Source: Aliisedimentitalea scapharcae (lineage in GTDB: Bacteria; Pseudomonadota; Alphaproteobacteria; Rhodobacterales; Rhodobacteraceae). Taken from it: a stretch of 64,000 bases of DNA. The notes beneath the pieces were generated by a model. The model saw nothing but the letters and a program-made list of their open reading frames with translations, ran no database searches and had not been told where the DNA came from. Positions 57,032 to 64,000 of this stretch are shown in pieces (position 1 is the stretch's first letter; each line of letters starts with the position of its first letter). Location: positions 4,092,001 to 4,156,000 of the forward strand of contig NZ_CP123584.1 of NCBI RefSeq assembly GCF_045277565.1. The letters are read 5' to 3'. Both the position numbers and the translations under genes were made by a program.

Positions 57032-58063
57032 ATGACGACAGCCCCCGAACATGCTCCCAAGATGGCACAGGCCGGTTTGGCAGAGCGGCTGGGCCCCTAC
57101 ATCCCCATGCTGCTGGTTCCGATCCTTGTGGTTCTGGGATTTTGGGCCATTCCCAATACGTCCAGCTGGTTGACGTTGACCGTGTCAGGGTTGGCGATGG
57201 GGATGATGATCTTTCTCATGGCTTCGGGCCTGACACTGGTATTCGGTCTGATGGATGTGATCAATTTCGGTCATGGTGCCTTTGTGTCCGTTGGAGCTTT
57301 TGTCGGTATTTCGGTCATGTTGATGATGGGCCATATGGTCGAGTCACCGTCGCTGATGCTGAACCTTCTGGCAGTTTTGATCGCGGTGGTTGGTGCCATG
57401 GTCGCCACGGGTGCCATGGGGTGGGCCTTTGAAAAAGTCATCGTCGAACCGGTTTATGGTCATCATCTCAAACAGATTTTGGTGACTATGGGCGGGCTGA
57501 TCGTGGTCGAACAATTGCTGATCGTGCTGTGGGGGCCTGAAGAGATCTATTTCACCCGCCCCGAGGCGCTGAAAGGCGCGATTACCTTTGCCGGTGCAGC
57601 GCTAGAGAAATTCCGGCTGGTAGCCGTGGTTGTCGGCCTGGTGGTGTTTCTGACAATGCGCTGGGTGCTGCGAGGCACCAAGATCGGGCTGATCGTGCGC
57701 GCCGGCGTACAGAACGGCGAGATGGTGCAGGCGCTTGGCTATCACCTGCGGCTGGTGTTTGTCGGCGTCTTTGTTGCGGGTTCCGCGCTGGCCGGTCTGG
57801 GCGGGGTGATGTGGGGGCTGTATCAGGAGGTTATCACTGCGCATATGGGCAACCAGGCGATGATCCTGATCTTTATCGTGGTCATCATTGGCGGGTTGGG
57901 CAGCGTCGAGGGCTGCTTCATCGGTGCCTTGCTGGTGGGCTTGATGCAGAATTATGTCGCGTTCCTTGAGCCAAAAGCGGCGTTAATTTCCAATATCGGC
58001 CTGATGGTCGCAATCCTGATGTGGCGCCCGATGGGCATGATTCCGGTGGTAAAGGCGAAATGA
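57032..58063 (+). CDS. ABC transporter permease (LivH-like)
   Basis: 343 residues, longer than a usual LivH because of an N-terminal extension of about 45 residues. LivH motif MMIFLMASGLTLVFGLMDVI, NFGHGAFVSVGAFVGISVML (about residue 80), ATPase-contact loop GTKIGLIVRAGVQNGEMVQA and MILIFIVVIIGGLGSVEGCF. About nine membrane segments. The ATG follows AACAGGAGTGCGGTC. Its stop overlaps the LivM-like start (ATGA). Confidence 0.87.
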   Translation: MTTAPEHAPKMAQAGLAERLGPYIPMLLVPILVVLGFWAIPNTSSWLTLTVSGLAMGMMIFLMASGLTLVFGLMDVINFGHGAFVSVGAFVGISVMLMMGHMVESPSLMLNLLAVLIAVVGAMVATGAMGWAFEKVIVEPVYGHHLKQILVTMGGLIVVEQLLIVLWGPEEIYFTRPEALKGAITFAGAALEKFRLVAVVVGLVVFLTMRWVLRGTKIGLIVRAGVQNGEMVQALGYHLRLVFVGVFVAGSALAGLGGVMWGLYQEVITAHMGNQAMILIFIVVIIGGLGSVEGCFIGALLVGLMQNYVAFLEPKAALISNIGLMVAILMWRPMGMIPVVKAK

Positions 58064-59130
58064 TACACTCCGTTCTGTCCGGCGACCTGCCCCGGTCGCG
58101 TATCTTGTCCATTGTCCTTCTGGGCATCCTGGTCTGCCTGGCCTTGGCTCCATTCCTGTTTCCCGGCGTGCGTACCGTCGATACCGCCGCACGGATCTGT
58201 GTGTTCATCGTTCTGGTGGCCAGTTATGACCTGTTGCTGGGCTATGGCGGCATCGTCAGTTTTGCCCATACCATGTTCTTCGGCATCGGTGCCTATGGGG
58301 TGGCTTTGGCCTCGACCCATATGGGGCGCGGGTTTGACGCCATTGCCGTTGGCGCGGTCTCAGGCGCGATGATTGCCGCATTGCTGGCACTGGTCATCGG
58401 GTTGTTTTCGCTGCGCGTGCGGGCCATTTTCTTTGCGATGATAACGCTCGCAGTGGCATCGGCCGTAGCAGTTCTGGTCAGCCAGCTTTCGGGGTTGACC
58501 GGCGGCGAGGATGGGCTGACCTTCAAGACCCCCCGCGCGTTGGGTCCAGCATTCAAATTCGGCAAGGAGACATTTGACGGCACCCTGTTCGGGGTCAAAC
58601 TGAACGGCAAGCTGTTGGCCTATTATTTTGTCTTTGTTGGGACGCTGGTGTTGTTCCTGTTCATGTTGCGGGTGGTGAATTCCCCGTTTGGGCGCGTGTT
58701 GCAAGCCATCCGCGAAAATGACTTTCGCGCGGAATCCATTGGCTACCGCGTGGTTAAATACCGGGTGGCGGCGACCTGCCTGTCAGCAGCCATCGCGGCG
58801 CTGGCCGGATCGCTCTATGCTGTTTGGCTGCGTTACGTAGGTCCGGACACAACCCTGTCGATGGAGATCATGATCGACATCCTGTTGATGGTCGTGATTG
58901 GCGGCATGGGTACCATGTATGGTGCCATACTGGGTGCAACGCTGTTTGTGCTGGCCCAGAATTATTTGCAGACCCTGATGGGCGCGGCATCAGGGTTGGT
59001 CGAGGGTATTCCCATCCTACCCGAACTGCTCAGCGCGGACCGCTGGCTGTTGTGGTTGGGGGTACTCTTCATCCTCAGCGTCTATTTCTTTCCGACCGGG
59101 ATCGTCGGACGGCTGCGCAACCAGGGCTGA
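58060..59130 (+). CDS. ABC transporter permease (LivM-like)
   Basis: 356 residues with about ten hydrophobic segments. LivM motifs LLLGYGGIVSFAHTMFFGIG (about residue 58), RAIFFAMITLAVASAVAVLV, the ATPase-contact loop GRVLQAIRENDFRAESIGYR and MIDILLMVVIGGMGTMYGAI. It starts within the livH-like stop. It completes the second importer (binding protein, two ATPases, two permeases); convergent with the DUF3095 gene, 12 bp apart. Confidence 0.87.
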   Translation: MIHSVLSGDLPRSRILSIVLLGILVCLALAPFLFPGVRTVDTAARICVFIVLVASYDLLLGYGGIVSFAHTMFFGIGAYGVALASTHMGRGFDAIAVGAVSGAMIAALLALVIGLFSLRVRAIFFAMITLAVASAVAVLVSQLSGLTGGEDGLTFKTPRALGPAFKFGKETFDGTLFGVKLNGKLLAYYFVFVGTLVLFLFMLRVVNSPFGRVLQAIRENDFRAESIGYRVVKYRVAATCLSAAIAALAGSLYAVWLRYVGPDTTLSMEIMIDILLMVVIGGMGTMYGAILGATLFVLAQNYLQTLMGAASGLVEGIPILPELLSADRWLLWLGVLFILSVYFFPTGIVGRLRNQG

Positions 59131-59142
59131 TCGCCGAGGTCC

Positions 59143-60273
59143 TCAGGATTTCAACTGGGCCGCCGCCATGGTATATCCGCCGGCGGACCCATCCACAAAA
59201 TGCACGTGGTCTTCGCGCACGGCCGAGGGCACGATGCAGGTTACCATCGCTTGATCCTGTTCATGCAGCCCATACCGGATCACACCGTCCTGTCGGGCCT
59301 GCTCCAGTGTCTCAACCAATCGATCCCGCGTGATATGATCACAATCCAGGGTCATCTTCAGCCCGTCGTCATATTTGCGAAAATCAGCGTTACGGCTGAT
59401 CCCTGCACGATAGTGCGCGGGATCGAAGGAACCCATGCGAATACCCAGCGCAAAAATCAGCCAGGATACAAAAGTCCGTCCCGCCAAAACCACCTTACGC
59501 AGGGCCAATGGCCACCGGGTTTGCATCGTATGTGCCTCGAGCGTGAACCCGGGAGGTGGGTATTGCAGGCCTGGTCCTTCCTGCGGCACGGGATGCCCCC
59601 CGCGATCCAATTGTTCAGCCAAACGAACAATCTGGTCAGCGACTTGAACGAACTCTGCCTCATTTCCAGTTGGCTCGACCAGCAACGAGAGGATCAAATC
59701 TCGCTGGGCCGGTATGTTGGACCACCGGCAGGACAACCCGGTCAAATCAGGGGAAGTAAGCACAGCAGCAGGAGCCACTTCTATCATTCCAGATTTCATT
59801 TGCTGTTCCGCCCAGGACACCCCTCCTCCGGAAAACATGGCATAATCCACGCCTTCAGAAGCCGCATAGCGCGCAACACGCACATCATGCCCTGCCTCAC
59901 GAATGTCGCGCACAGGAACCAAGGCCGCGCGCAGCTCCATATCGAATTCAACCGGGACCCATCGGCGCAAGGTTGCCAAAATCCTATTGGCAGTCTCGCG
60001 ATCCGATGGTGCCACCGCAAAAGATGCCCCATCCCCGCCAAAAACATAGGGAAAAGCCCGCCCGTTCAGACCGTTCATCATCGATGAAATGACCGCCGCA
60101 CCGACCATGTTCACCGCCTTGTAGCGACCGGCGGCAATCTGCCCGGTCGAATTCACGATGTCCGTAACTCCGACGACCCAGTCATCCGGCAAGGCCGTGA
60201 ACCTGTCGGCACGGCTGAAACCAGCAAATTCAGGATCTGGGAGCAGGGTTGAATAAAACCCATCGTTTTCCAT
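59143..60273 (-). CDS. DUF3095-family protein, possibly cyclase-like
   Basis: 376 residues, recalled as DUF3095, a family without defined function. The N terminus (VVGVTDIVNSTGQIAAGRYK, about residues 33-52, and FPYVFGGDGASFAVAPSDRE, about residues 75-94) resembles the metal-binding Asp and the G-D-G turn of class III nucleotidyl cyclases. The C-terminal half (about residues 240-370) includes a hydrophobic patch (VVLAGRTFVSWLIFALGIRM). The ATG at 60273 follows GGAAAGAAAAAC. It is divergent from an MFS gene (136-bp gap). The cyclase link is inference from short motifs. Confidence 0.6.
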   Translation of the reverse strand: MENDGFYSTLLPDPEFAGFSRADRFTALPDDWVVGVTDIVNSTGQIAAGRYKAVNMVGAAVISSMMNGLNGRAFPYVFGGDGASFAVAPSDRETANRILATLRRWVPVEFDMELRAALVPVRDIREAGHDVRVARYAASEGVDYAMFSGGGVSWAEQQMKSGMIEVAPAAVLTSPDLTGLSCRWSNIPAQRDLILSLLVEPTGNEAEFVQVADQIVRLAEQLDRGGHPVPQEGPGLQYPPPGFTLEAHTMQTRWPLALRKVVLAGRTFVSWLIFALGIRMGSFDPAHYRAGISRNADFRKYDDGLKMTLDCDHITRDRLVETLEQARQDGVIRYGLHEQDQAMVTCIVPSAVREDHVHFVDGSAGGYTMAAAQLKS

Positions 60274-60409
60274 GTTTTTCTTTCCAATCAGATTGCAGAA
60301 AACCCTAGCGCCCGCTTTCCGACAATCCAATGATGTGCCTTGCGATACACAGGCTTGTGTCTGCCCGTGTAACGTGCAACGCATGTCCGTCTGGACAAAA
60401 GAGGCAATC

Positions 60410-61582
60410 ATGCAGGCTGGTTTAATCACGTTGTGTCTGGCGTATGTACTCAGCCAGTTCTTTCGCGCCTTTCTGGCCGTTCTTAGCCAGGTTCTGAAAC
60501 AGGATCTGGGCACAGGGCCTGAAGATCTCGCCTTTGCGTCGGGTATGTGGTTCCTGTCCTTTGCGGCCATGCAATTGCCGGTGGGCTGGGCGTTGGATCA
60601 GATCGGACCGCGTCGCACGGCTTCGGTGTTGTTGATACTGGGCGGTGCGGGCGGAGCGGCCCTGTTTGCCGTTGCGACCACACCGCTGCACGTCAGCATC
60701 GCAATGTTCCTGATCGGTATTGGATGTTCGCCGGTCCTGATGGCGTCCTATTATATCTTTGCCCGCCAATATCCTCCAGCGCGGTTTGCAACGCTGGCGG
60801 CGCTGATGCTGGGCGTGGGCAGCGCTGGCAATCTGGTCGCCTCCTATCCAACGGCGCTGGCTGCTGAATTGATCGGATGGCGCGGTACGCTTGCCGGTTT
60901 GTCGGTGATCTCGGCAGCAGTTGCGGTTGGGATCTGGTTCAGTGTGAAAGATCCCGGCAAAGCGGAAACCGATCAGAAAGGGTCCGTTCTGGATCTCCTG
61001 AAAATGCCGGTCATGTGGGCCATCCTGCCGCTGATGTTCGTGGTCTATGCCCCGTCCGGTGCCGTTCGGGGCCTGTGGATCGGTCCTTATCTAAGCGACG
61101 TCTACGGGTTGGACACCGCCCAGATAGGCACCGCGACGCTGATCATGGGGGCCGCGATGATTGCAGGCACCCTCTGCTATGGCCCGTTGGACCGGATGCT
61201 GGGCACCCGCAAATGGGTGATCTTTGGTGGCAATGTGCTGGCCGTTGTTCTGTTGGCCCTGCTGATCGTTACCATTGATCAGTCAGTGACCCTATCGGTG
61301 GCGCTGATCGCCGGAATTGGATTTCTGGGTGGATCGTTTCCGGTCATCATCGCCCATGGCCGGGCCTTTGTGCCGCCTCATCTGACCGGACGCGGTGTGA
61401 CATTGCTGAACCTGTTTGGAATCGGTGGTGTGGGAATCATGCAGTTCGCCAGTGGGCGCATTCATGAAACCACGTCGGGCGTTGACCCTTCCGCACCTTA
61501 TCTGGCCATTTTTGCCTTCTTCACGGCCGCTTTGGCGGCAGGATGCGTGATATATATGTTCAGTCGCGACAGTATGGACTGA
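60410..61582 (+). CDS. MFS-family transporter
   Basis: 390 residues, about twelve hydrophobic segments in two halves. It begins MQAGLITLCLAYVLSQFFRA, has the MFS loop LDQIGPRRTASVLLILGG (about residue 63), a second half from about residue 200 (MWAILPLMFVVYAPSGAVRG), and ends VIYMFSRDSMD. The ATG at 60410 follows AAAAGAGGCAATC; an ATG at 60383 has no site. The substrate is unknown. A short hairpin lies between it and asd. Confidence 0.83.
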   Translation: MQAGLITLCLAYVLSQFFRAFLAVLSQVLKQDLGTGPEDLAFASGMWFLSFAAMQLPVGWALDQIGPRRTASVLLILGGAGGAALFAVATTPLHVSIAMFLIGIGCSPVLMASYYIFARQYPPARFATLAALMLGVGSAGNLVASYPTALAAELIGWRGTLAGLSVISAAVAVGIWFSVKDPGKAETDQKGSVLDLLKMPVMWAILPLMFVVYAPSGAVRGLWIGPYLSDVYGLDTAQIGTATLIMGAAMIAGTLCYGPLDRMLGTRKWVIFGGNVLAVVLLALLIVTIDQSVTLSVALIAGIGFLGGSFPVIIAHGRAFVPPHLTGRGVTLLNLFGIGGVGIMQFASGRIHETTSGVDPSAPYLAIFAFFTAALAAGCVIYMFSRDSMD

Positions 61583-61625
61583 TCAAACACTTTAAATACA
61601 GGTCCAATCGCTATATGGAACCGCA

Positions 61626-61644
61626 GCCGGTCATATCGACCGGC
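61626..61644 (+). terminator. Short hairpin between MFS gene and asd
   Basis: GCCGGTC (61626-61632) and GACCGGC (61638-61644) form a 7-bp stem with a 5-nt loop, just before the asd ribosome site (TGGAGATAAAGAAT). No U-run follows, so it may be a leader hairpin and not a terminator. Confidence 0.35.
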
Positions 61645-61664
61645 GGTATCTGGAGATAAAGAAT

Positions 61665-62687
61665 ATGGGTTATCGCGTCGCCGTCGTCGGCGCCACGGGT
61701 AACGTGGGCCGTGAAATGCTGAACATCCTGGCCGAGCGCCAGTTTCCGGTGGATGAACTTGCCGCGCTGGCAAGCCGTCGTTCGCTGGGATCTGAGGTGA
61801 GCTTTGGCGAAAAGACACTCACGACCCAGGATCTCGATACCTTTGATTTCACGGGATGGGACATGGCATTGTTTGCCGTGGGCTCCGAAGCAACCAAGGT
61901 TTACGCCCCCAAGGCAGCAGCAGCTGGCTGTGTCGTCATCGATAACAGCTCGCTCTATCGCTATGATCCGGCCATTCCGCTGATCGTGCCCGAGTGCAAC
62001 CCCCAGGCGATCCACGAATATGCCAACAAGAACATCATCGCCAACCCCAACTGCTCGACCGCGCAGATGGTTGTGGCGCTGAAGCCGTTGCATGATCGGG
62101 CCAAGATCAAACGCGTTGTCGTGTCCACCTATCAGTCGGTTTCCGGCGCGGGCAAAGAAGGCATCGACGAGCTGTGGGATCAGACCAAATCGATCTACAA
62201 TCCGACCGATGACAAACCGGCCAAGAAGTTCACCAAACAGATCGCATTCAACGTCATTCCCCACATCGACGTCTTCATGGAAGACGGCACGACCAAGGAA
62301 GAGTGGAAGATGGTCGCCGAAACCAAAAAGATCATTGATCCTGCGATCAAAGTTACGGCCACCTGCGTGCGCGTTCCCGTGTTTGTCGGCCATTCCGAAG
62401 CCGTGAACATCGAATTCGAAGACTTCCTGGATGAAGATGAAGCCCGCGATATCCTGCGCGAAAGCCCCGGTATCATGGTGATCGACAAACGCGAAGACGG
62501 TGGCTACGTGTCTCCGGTGGAATGCGTTGGCGATTTTGCGACTTTCATCAGCCGCATCCGTCAGGACAGCACCGTTGAAAACGGTTTGAATCTGTGGTGC
62601 GTGTCGGACAACCTGCGCAAGGGTGCGGCGCTGAACGCCGTTCAGATCGCCGAACTGCTTGGCCGCGAAGTTTTGAAAAAGGGCTAA
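61665..62687 (+). CDS. asd: Aspartate-semialdehyde dehydrogenase
   Basis: 340 residues, standard Asd length. NADP-binding VAVVGATGNVGREMLNILAE at the N terminus, phosphate-binding SRRSLGSEVSFG, VVIDNSSLYRYDPAIPLIVP, the catalytic Cys in NIIANPNCSTAQMVVALKPL (about residue 132), STYQSVSGAGKEGIDELWDQ, and the His of CVRVPVFVGHSEAVNIEFED. It makes aspartate semialdehyde for lysine, threonine, methionine and diaminopimelate. It is a housekeeping gene and probably marks the edge of the accessory island. A terminator follows. Confidence 0.95.
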   Translation: MGYRVAVVGATGNVGREMLNILAERQFPVDELAALASRRSLGSEVSFGEKTLTTQDLDTFDFTGWDMALFAVGSEATKVYAPKAAAAGCVVIDNSSLYRYDPAIPLIVPECNPQAIHEYANKNIIANPNCSTAQMVVALKPLHDRAKIKRVVVSTYQSVSGAGKEGIDELWDQTKSIYNPTDDKPAKKFTKQIAFNVIPHIDVFMEDGTTKEEWKMVAETKKIIDPAIKVTATCVRVPVFVGHSEAVNIEFEDFLDEDEARDILRESPGIMVIDKREDGGYVSPVECVGDFATFISRIRQDSTVENGLNLWCVSDNLRKGAALNAVQIAELLGREVLKKG

Positions 62688-62727
62688 ACCCCGGCCGGAC
62701 ATCATCGGCACAAACTGACCAATAGCA

Positions 62728-62747
62728 GGGCACCCAATCGGGTGCCC
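62728..62747 (+). terminator. Rho-independent terminator after asd
   Basis: GGGCACCC and GGGTGCCC form a perfect 8-bp stem with a 4-nt AATC loop; TTGTCATTTGAT follows. It lies 40 bp past the asd stop. Confidence 0.85.
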
Positions 62748-62805
62748 TTGTCATTTGATCTATCGCTTGTCACGCTTGCCCCGTATTCAATTTGAGGCAA
62801 GTTCC

Positions 62806-64000
62806 ATGCGCTTTTCCCTATCCCTGATCGCCCTTGTGGCTGCTTGTCCGTCTTGGGCTGACACCATCCCGGTCCTCACCAAGGTGACAGAGGTGACGAT
62901 GCACCCCGACAGCGCCGCGGTATCACGGATTGCCTCTGTTCAGGTTCCTGCTGGCAAACATCGGTTGGTCTTTCAGGGTGTCCCAAACAGTGCGCATGAA
63001 CAAAGCCTGCGGATCGACCTGACCGGTGCCCGGCAAGTCGGCACCATATTCCGCAACGAATATACCCCGCCGCGTGACACCAGCTCTCCCGAAGTGGATG
63101 CTGCGAAAGCACGTCTGGAGGACATCAAGGAGCGTATTCAATCGGTCCGAGATGACGCCGACCGGGTCAGGTTGGCCGCCAACGCCGCGGATGTATCTTT
63201 GGGCTTTCTGAAGCAATTGGGCGAAAACGAAGGCCTGGCAGACGCTTCGCCGGAGACATTGCGCCAAATTGCGCAGATGATCCAGGGCGAAGCAATGACT
63301 GCGTCTGTCACGGCATTGGACGCCCGGATTGCAGCCCGTCGGGTAGAAACCCGCCTGAAGGAGCTGAATGAGGAACTGGCCGATGCAGACCAGGCGCTAG
63401 CGGCATTGGATCTCGAAGACGACGACCGCCTGTATATCGCAGTCGAAATCGACGCCGCCGCTGCGGGAGAGGTTCAAGTAGACCTGTCCTATCTGGTCTT
63501 TGGTGGCACCGAATGGGTGCCGGTCTATGATCTCAACCTGACGACTGGCGACACACCGCGGCTGGATATTCAGCGAGATGCCTTTGTCAGTCAAAACACA
63601 GGCGAAAACTGGTCTGATGTCACGCTGCGCCTTTCGACCACCGAAGCGATCGGTGCCACCGATCCCTCTTATCTGGACACCACCCAACGGTACATCGTCG
63701 ATCCACAGCAACCGGTGCGCAAGGCCGCGTCCTCTGCATTGCTGGCAGACAGCTATGCAGGCGCGCCAGAACCCAGCGTCGAGGCCTTGGTCACGGCAAA
63801 CGAAGAAACCCCCATCTGGAGCAAGGTAAACGGTCCGGGTGTAACCTATACCTACCACGAAAAAGTCTCTGTCGCCTCGGGGGCCGATGTGTTGCGATTG
63901 GAATTGGACAGCCTGTCCGAAAACGTCACGGTTACCGCCCACGCAGTGCCGCTGCGCGATGTCACAGCGTTTCGCATGGCCAGCTTAACCAATACCTCCG
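62806..64000 (+). CDS. DUF4139 / mucoidy-inhibitor-A-like exported protein, 3' end outside window
   Basis: The first 398 codons are present; the gene continues past the right edge. A Sec signal peptide (MRFSLSLIALVAACPSWADT) is followed by an N-terminal domain (VTEVTMHPDSAAVSRIASVQ, VPAGKHRLVFQGVP). A charged helical stretch likely to form a coiled coil (about residues 100-205: VDAAKARLEDIKERIQSVRD; ETRLKELNEELADADQALAA) comes next, then the beta-rich DUF4139 domain (VQVDLSYLVFGGTEWVPVYD, LNLTTGDTPRLDIQRDAFVS). Function in the envelope is not defined for this family. The start ATG lies after TTGAGGCAAGTTCC. Confidence 0.78.
   Translation, partial: MRFSLSLIALVAACPSWADTIPVLTKVTEVTMHPDSAAVSRIASVQVPAGKHRLVFQGVPNSAHEQSLRIDLTGARQVGTIFRNEYTPPRDTSSPEVDAAKARLEDIKERIQSVRDDADRVRLAANAADVSLGFLKQLGENEGLADASPETLRQIAQMIQGEAMTASVTALDARIAARRVETRLKELNEELADADQALAALDLEDDDRLYIAVEIDAAAAGEVQVDLSYLVFGGTEWVPVYDLNLTTGDTPRLDIQRDAFVSQNTGENWSDVTLRLSTTEAIGATDPSYLDTTQRYIVDPQQPVRKAASSALLADSYAGAPEPSVEALVTANEETPIWSKVNGPGVTYTYHEKVSVASGADVLRLELDSLSENVTVTAHAVPLRDVTAFRMASLTNTS

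Overview
The window reads as chromosome of a marine alphaproteobacterium of the Roseobacter group (Rhodobacterales). The basis is gene content and order: trimethylamine monooxygenase (Tmm), the DUF1989/GcvT-type TMAO demethylase (Tdm), a four-gene dimethylamine monooxygenase (dmmDABC), and gmaS-mgsABC-mgdABCD of the N-methylglutamate pathway, together with high GC and very dense packing (ATGA overlaps, GGAG-type ribosome sites). It is essentially a methylated-amine methylotrophy island followed by an aromatic-acid catabolic operon. The species cannot be told from the sequence alone.

Region by region. 1-7.2 kb: serine-cycle genes, with sgaA-mtkA-mtkB-hprA on the minus strand (hprA runs off the left edge), a divergent LuxR-type regulator, then malyl-CoA lyase and glycerate 2-kinase. 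7.3-10.1 kb: tdm with a truncated haemoglobin directly behind it. 10.3-11.1 kb: an EamA transporter. 11.2-14.4 kb: folD, a chorismate mutase and fhs (tetrahydrofolate C1 oxidation). 14.7-20.8 kb: gmaS, mgsCBA, a 71-residue membrane protein and an ammonium transporter, all on the minus strand. 21.4-25.2 kb: dmmDABC on the plus strand. 25.5-34.2 kb: an XRE-cupin regulator, a TPR-like protein, a Liv-type ABC transporter with a Tat-type binding protein, a GntR regulator, and a second binding protein that lacks a signal peptide. 34.3-35.7 kb: tmm. 35.8-39.4 kb: a GlxA/AraC regulator, an AhpD-like protein, a sterol-desaturase-family protein and a LysR regulator. 39.5-44.6 kb: mgdABCD. 44.9-54.1 kb: a homoprotocatechuate operon (hpaR divergent from hpaF-E-D-GNAT-VOC dioxygenase-decarboxylase-hpaG-H-I). 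54.2-59.1 kb: a second Liv-type ABC transporter. 59.1-64 kb: DUF3095, MFS, asd and a partial DUF4139 gene.

How it works together (from known families): TMA -> TMAO (Tmm) -> DMA + formaldehyde (Tdm); DMA -> methylamine + formaldehyde or methylene-THF (Dmm); methylamine -> gamma-glutamylmethylamide (GmaS) -> N-methylglutamate (Mgs) -> glutamate + methylene-THF (Mgd). The C1 unit is oxidised by FolD and Fhs for energy or enters the serine cycle (Sga, Hpr, Gck, malate thiokinase, malyl-CoA lyase). The other serine-cycle steps (glyA, eno, ppc, mdh) and the TMAO importer tmoXVW are not in the window. The hpa operon converts homoprotocatechuate to pyruvate and succinic semialdehyde; hpaBC is not present.

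No RNA genes, CRISPR arrays, transposases or phage genes were seen. The most interesting unexplained signals are regulatory. A promoter block (AGAAATTC placed 30 nt before TTGAC, with downstream ACCAAA repeats) is shared by dmmD and tmm and partly by amt. Paired palindromes lie between the serine-cycle operon and an atypical LuxR regulator. A leader with overlapping alternative stems precedes the second ABC operon.
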